This document shows, piece by piece, positions 14,126 through 16,464 of a stretch of 16,464 nucleotides of DNA. This DNA is from an uncultured Collinsella sp. (lineage in GTDB: Bacteria; Actinomycetota; Coriobacteriia; Coriobacteriales; Coriobacteriaceae). The DNA lies in contig URHQ01000046.1 in the NCBI GenBank assembly GCA_900547655.1, positions 1 to 16,464 on the forward strand, in the 5' to 3' direction. The translations under genes were made by a program, and so were the position numbers. Numbering within the stretch: the stretch's first letter is position 1; every line of letters starts with the position of its first letter. The notes under the pieces are model-generated. The model ran no database searches and was not told where the DNA came from. It saw only the letters and a program-made list of their open reading frames with translations.

Positions 14126-14467
14126 TTAGCGCTTCTCGGGGATGCGAGCAGCCTTGCCCACCTTGTCGCGGAGGTAGTACAGCTTGGCGCGACGGACGCG
14201 ACCATGACGAACGACCTCGAGCTTGGCGATCTTGGGGCTGTGAAGCGGGAAGGTACGCTCAACACCGACACCGAAGGACATCTTGCGGACGGTGAAGGTC
14301 TCGCGGGCACCGGCGCCGGCCATGCGGATGACGTCGCCCTGGAAGACCTGGATGCGCTCGCGGTCGCCTTCCTTAATGCGGTAGTGAACCTTGACGTTGT
14401 CGGCGACGCGAACCTGAGGAATGTCCTCGCGGATCTGCTGACGCTCGATTGCGCGGATGTAATCCAT
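14126..14467 (-). CDS. rplS: 50S ribosomal protein L19
   Basis: L19 lies at the 30S-50S interface of the large subunit. The 113-residue protein is of normal length, with MDYIRAIERQQIREDIPQV at the start, VRVADNVKVHYRIKEGDRER (20-39), RIQVFQGDVIRMAG (39-52), FTVRKMSFGVGVERTFPLHS (58-77) and the basic end HGRVRRAKLYYLRDKVGKAA (87-106). The ATG at 14467 was chosen over TTG 14473 because AAGGA is 7 nt upstream. In many bacteria rplS follows rpsP-ffh-trmD; here it stands alone with its own promoter, downstream of pyruvate phosphate dikinase. A leader hairpin and an intrinsic terminator flank it. Confidence 0.98.
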   Translation of the reverse strand: MDYIRAIERQQIREDIPQVRVADNVKVHYRIKEGDRERIQVFQGDVIRMAGAGARETFTVRKMSFGVGVERTFPLHSPKIAKLEVVRHGRVRRAKLYYLRDKVGKAARIPEKR

Positions 14468-14491
14468 GTGCAATTCCTTACTCTTCTAGAG

Positions 14492-14515
14492 GTGCCGTAC
14501 CACCTTGGCCGGCAC
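14492..14515 (-). promoter_or_regulatory. Hairpin in rplS leader
   Basis: On the minus strand GTGCCG / CGGCAC forms a perfect 6-bp stem, with CCA/TGG pairing inside it. It sits in the predicted leader of about 62 nt and 25 nt before the rplS ATG. L19 leaders with regulatory structure are known in other phyla; whether this one is regulatory is inference. Confidence 0.5.
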
Positions 14516-14536
14516 GTAGTTGAACAAACGTATTCG

Positions 14537-14564
14537 AGTATACACGCGCGGGTTTCTGCTGCAA
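14537..14564 (-). promoter_or_regulatory. Predicted sigma70-type promoter of rplS
   Basis: On the minus strand a -35 TTGCAG (14559-14564), a 16-bp spacer and a -10 TATACT (14537-14542). An AT-rich stretch with AAAAAATTGTT lies just upstream and may act as an UP element. Transcription would start near 14529-14530. Confidence 0.75.
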
Positions 14565-14601
14565 GAACAATTTTTTACGCAGACAAAAAGACAAAACCCG
14601 C
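14548..14601. repeat. 8-bp inverted repeat flanking the rplS -35 region
   Basis: The arms GCGGGTTT (14548-14555) and AAACCCGC (14594-14601) are perfect complements separated by 38 bp. One arm lies in the -10/-35 spacer of rplS and the other about 30 bp upstream of the -35. The arrangement is seen directly; a role as an operator pair is speculative. Confidence 0.4.
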
Positions 14602-14610
14602 ACATGATAA

Positions 14611-14638
14611 CCGCCCGCCTCACGAATGAGACGGGCGG
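14611..14638 (-). terminator. Stem-loop terminator after ppdK (weak T-tract)
   Basis: On the minus strand CCGCCCGTCTCA / TGAGGCGGGCGG forms a 12-bp GC-rich stem with one T-G pair and a TTCG loop, 38 nt after the ppdK stop. It is followed by TTATCATG rather than a clean T-run, so termination may be partial. Confidence 0.7.
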
Positions 14639-14676
14639 CATGAAGGGGGTTACGCTAGGCGTCTAAACCCAAAACG

Positions 14677-16415
14677 TTAGGCGAAACGCTTGGCCTCGAG
14701 CTTGGCCTGAGCGGCAGCCAGGCGTGCGAGGGGCACGCGGTAGGGCGAGCAGGACACGTAGTCCACGTCGGCCACGTTAAACAGGCCCTTGATGGACTTG
14801 GGGTCGCCGCCGTGCTCGCCGCACACGCCAAAGTGCATGTCGAGGTTGGTGGCGCGGCCCTTCTCGACAGCCATGCGCACGAGCTCCAGCACCGCCGTGT
14901 CGATGGTCTCGAAGGGGTTGTCCTTCAAGATCTTCTTATGCATGTACAGCGGTATGAACTTAGCCTCGGCGTCGTCGCGCGAGAAACCGAAGGTCGTCTG
15001 GGTAAGGTCGTTGGTGCCAAAGCAGAAGAAGTCTGCGTGATGGGCGATCTCGTCAGCGACCATGCAGGCGCGCGGCAGCTCGAGCATCGTGCCCACGGGA
15101 ATATTGAGCTCGACGCCTTCTTCGGCGGAAACCTCGGCGATCACGCGCTCGATAACCTCGCGGGTCTGGACATGCTCCGCCGTGATGGAAACGAGCGGAA
15201 CCATGATCTCGGGGCGCGGGTCGACACCCTCCTTGATAAGACGGGCAGCAGCCGTGGCGACGGCGCGAACCTGCATGAGCGGCAGATCGCTAAAGACGAC
15301 GGACAGGCGCACACCGCGTAGGCCGAGCATGGGGTTCGACTCGACCATGCCGTCGATACGACGCAGGCGGGCGCGCAGGACGGCAAGCTCTTCCTCGCTG
15401 GCGCCGGCGGCTTCCTTCTTGGTAATGGCGACCTCGAGCTCGCGAGGATTATCCAGGAACTCATGAAGCGGCGGATCGAGCAGGCGGACGACCACATCGC
15501 GACCGGACATGGTCTTGAACATCGCCAGGAAGTCCTCGGTCTGAACCTTGAGCAGGTCGGCCAGGGCCTGCTGCTTCACGGCCTCATCGTCAGACAGGAT
15601 AAAGCTCTGGATGATGTTCTTGCGGTCGCCCAGGAACATGTGCTCGGTGCGGCACAGGCCAATAGCCTCGGCGCCAAACTCGAGAGCGAGCTCGGCATCC
15701 TCGGGATTGTCGGCGTTGACGCGCACATGGTTGGCATGGCCACAGGTCTCGTCCAAGCGAATCTCGTCGGCCCAGGACAGGATGGTGTCCAGGTCGCCGG
15801 TGAGCTCAGCCGAAACCAGATCGACGGGACCGTCGACGACGATGCCCTGGGTGCCGTCGATGGAGATGACATCGCCCTCGTGCAGTACGCGGTCACTGCC
15901 CTCGATGCGCACGACCTTCTCGGCGGCGTCGATATGGAAGCGCTCAACGCCGCAGACGCAGGGCGTACCCATGCCGCGGGCGATAACGGCGGCATGGCTC
16001 GTCTTGCCACCGTGGCTGGTCAGAATGCCCTCGGCGGCGACCATGCCCTTCAGGTCGTCGGGGTTGGTCTCCCAACGAACCAGAATGACCTTGTGGCCCT
16101 CGTTGGCGCGCGCGACGGCGTCGTCGCTCGAGAACACGACCTCGCCCACGGCGGCACCGGGGCTGGCATTAAGACCGCTGGCGAGAGCCTCGTACTTCTT
16201 GGAGGCGTCGAACTGTGGGTGCAGGAGCTGGTCGAGCTGCGCGGGATCGATGCGGCTCACAGCCTCATCGCGGGTGATCAGACCCTCCTCGACCATCTCG
16301 ATGGCGATGCGCAGGGCGGCGGTGGCAGTTCGCTTGCCCACGCGGGTCTGGAGCATCCAGAGCTTGCCCTGCTCGATGGTGAACTCAATGTCGCACATGT
16401 CGCGATAGTGATCCT
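14677..16415 (-). CDS. ppdK: Pyruvate phosphate dikinase, C-terminal two thirds (5' end off contig)
   Basis: PPDK interconverts ATP, pyruvate and phosphate with AMP, phosphoenolpyruvate and pyrophosphate. In anaerobes it often works as a PPi-linked glycolytic enzyme (family knowledge). The frame is open to the adapter junction and reads DHYRDMCDIEFTIE there, typical PPDK, so the ATG at 16398 is internal. About 578 residues are present; roughly the first 300 (most of the ATP-grasp domain) are missing. Visible are the phosphohistidine domain with GGKTSHAAVIARGMGTPCV, whose His is the phosphocarrier, and the PEP/pyruvate TIM barrel with GLCRTEHMFL, LLDPPLHEFL, ESNPMLGLRG, FFCFGTNDLTQTTFGFSRDD and GVCGEHGGDPKSI, which holds the catalytic Cys. 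GGK replaces the more usual GGM before TSHAA. A stem-loop terminator follows. Confidence 0.97.
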
Positions 16416-16464
16416 CTGTCTCTTATACACATCTCCGAGCCCACGAGACCGGAGCCTATCTCGT
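16416..16464. other. Nextera adapter/index contamination (right end)
   Basis: Synthetic sequence. Positions 16416-16434 are the Tn5 mosaic end, 16435-16449 the Nextera read-2 tail, 16450-16457 (CGGAGCCT) the i7 index position, and 16458-16464 the start of the P7 primer. It is the inverted copy of the left-end adapter with two more bases. Confidence 0.97.

Noticed and set aside
16396..16398. ATG at 16398 as the start of a short PEP-utilising enzyme
   Set aside because: The frame continues upstream to the adapter with DHYRD, matching PPDK, so this methionine is internal and the gene is truncated by the contig end.

Overview
This is a 16.4 kb contig of bacterial chromosome. Fifteen protein-coding genes, the first and last cut by the contig ends, all lie on the minus strand, so transcription runs from high to low coordinates. 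No RNA genes, insertion sequences, prophage or CRISPR arrays were seen. Moderately high GC, frequent GTG/TTG starts, strong AGGAGG-type ribosome binding sites and the gene content suggest a Coriobacteriia actinobacterium, most likely Collinsella or a close relative. That assignment is from pattern recognition, not a search. The outer 47 bases (left) and 49 bases (right) are Illumina Nextera adapter and index sequence, not genome; the genomic part is 48..16415.

Layout in transcription order. (1) 16415-14677: C-terminal two thirds of pyruvate phosphate dikinase, then a strong stem-loop. (2) 14564-14126: promoter, leader hairpin and rplS (L19), then an intrinsic terminator only about 30 nt before rnhB (RNase HII), which has its own terminator at 13153-13194. 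(3) 13152-7845: a leader with an 11-bp tandem repeat, then the tightly coupled yraN-comM-dprA-trmFO-xerC operon: DNA processing and transformation proteins, a tRNA methyltransferase and a tyrosine recombinase. (4) 7795-5924: a near-consensus promoter, a structured leader of about 135 nt, rpsB (S2) and tsf (EF-Ts), closed by an intrinsic terminator. (5) 5864-48: pyrH-frr-uppS-cdsA-dxr-rseP-ispG, with gaps or overlaps of a few bases in most cases. It combines UMP kinase, ribosome recycling, the MEP isoprenoid pathway (dxr, ispG), undecaprenyl diphosphate synthesis (uppS), CDP-diacylglycerol synthesis (cdsA) and a site-2 protease.

The order rplS-rnhB-yraN-comM-dprA-xerC-rpsB-tsf-pyrH-frr-cdsA-dxr-rseP-ispG resembles the ancestral actinobacterial arrangement (as in Mycobacterium), with trmFO and uppS placed as in Firmicutes. 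The logic is translation plus envelope precursors: dxr and ispG make isoprenoid precursors, uppS builds the lipid carrier, cdsA starts phospholipid synthesis, and the membrane protease sits beside them.

Most genes are ordinary housekeeping genes. The points most worth a second look are a winged-helix-like insertion in the cytosolic loop of the site-2 protease, a tyrosine recombinase whose conserved N terminus has no conventional start codon, the 11-bp tandem repeat before the competence-type operon, a terminator between rplS and rnhB that leaves no room for a promoter, and candidate autoregulatory leaders of rpsB and rplS.
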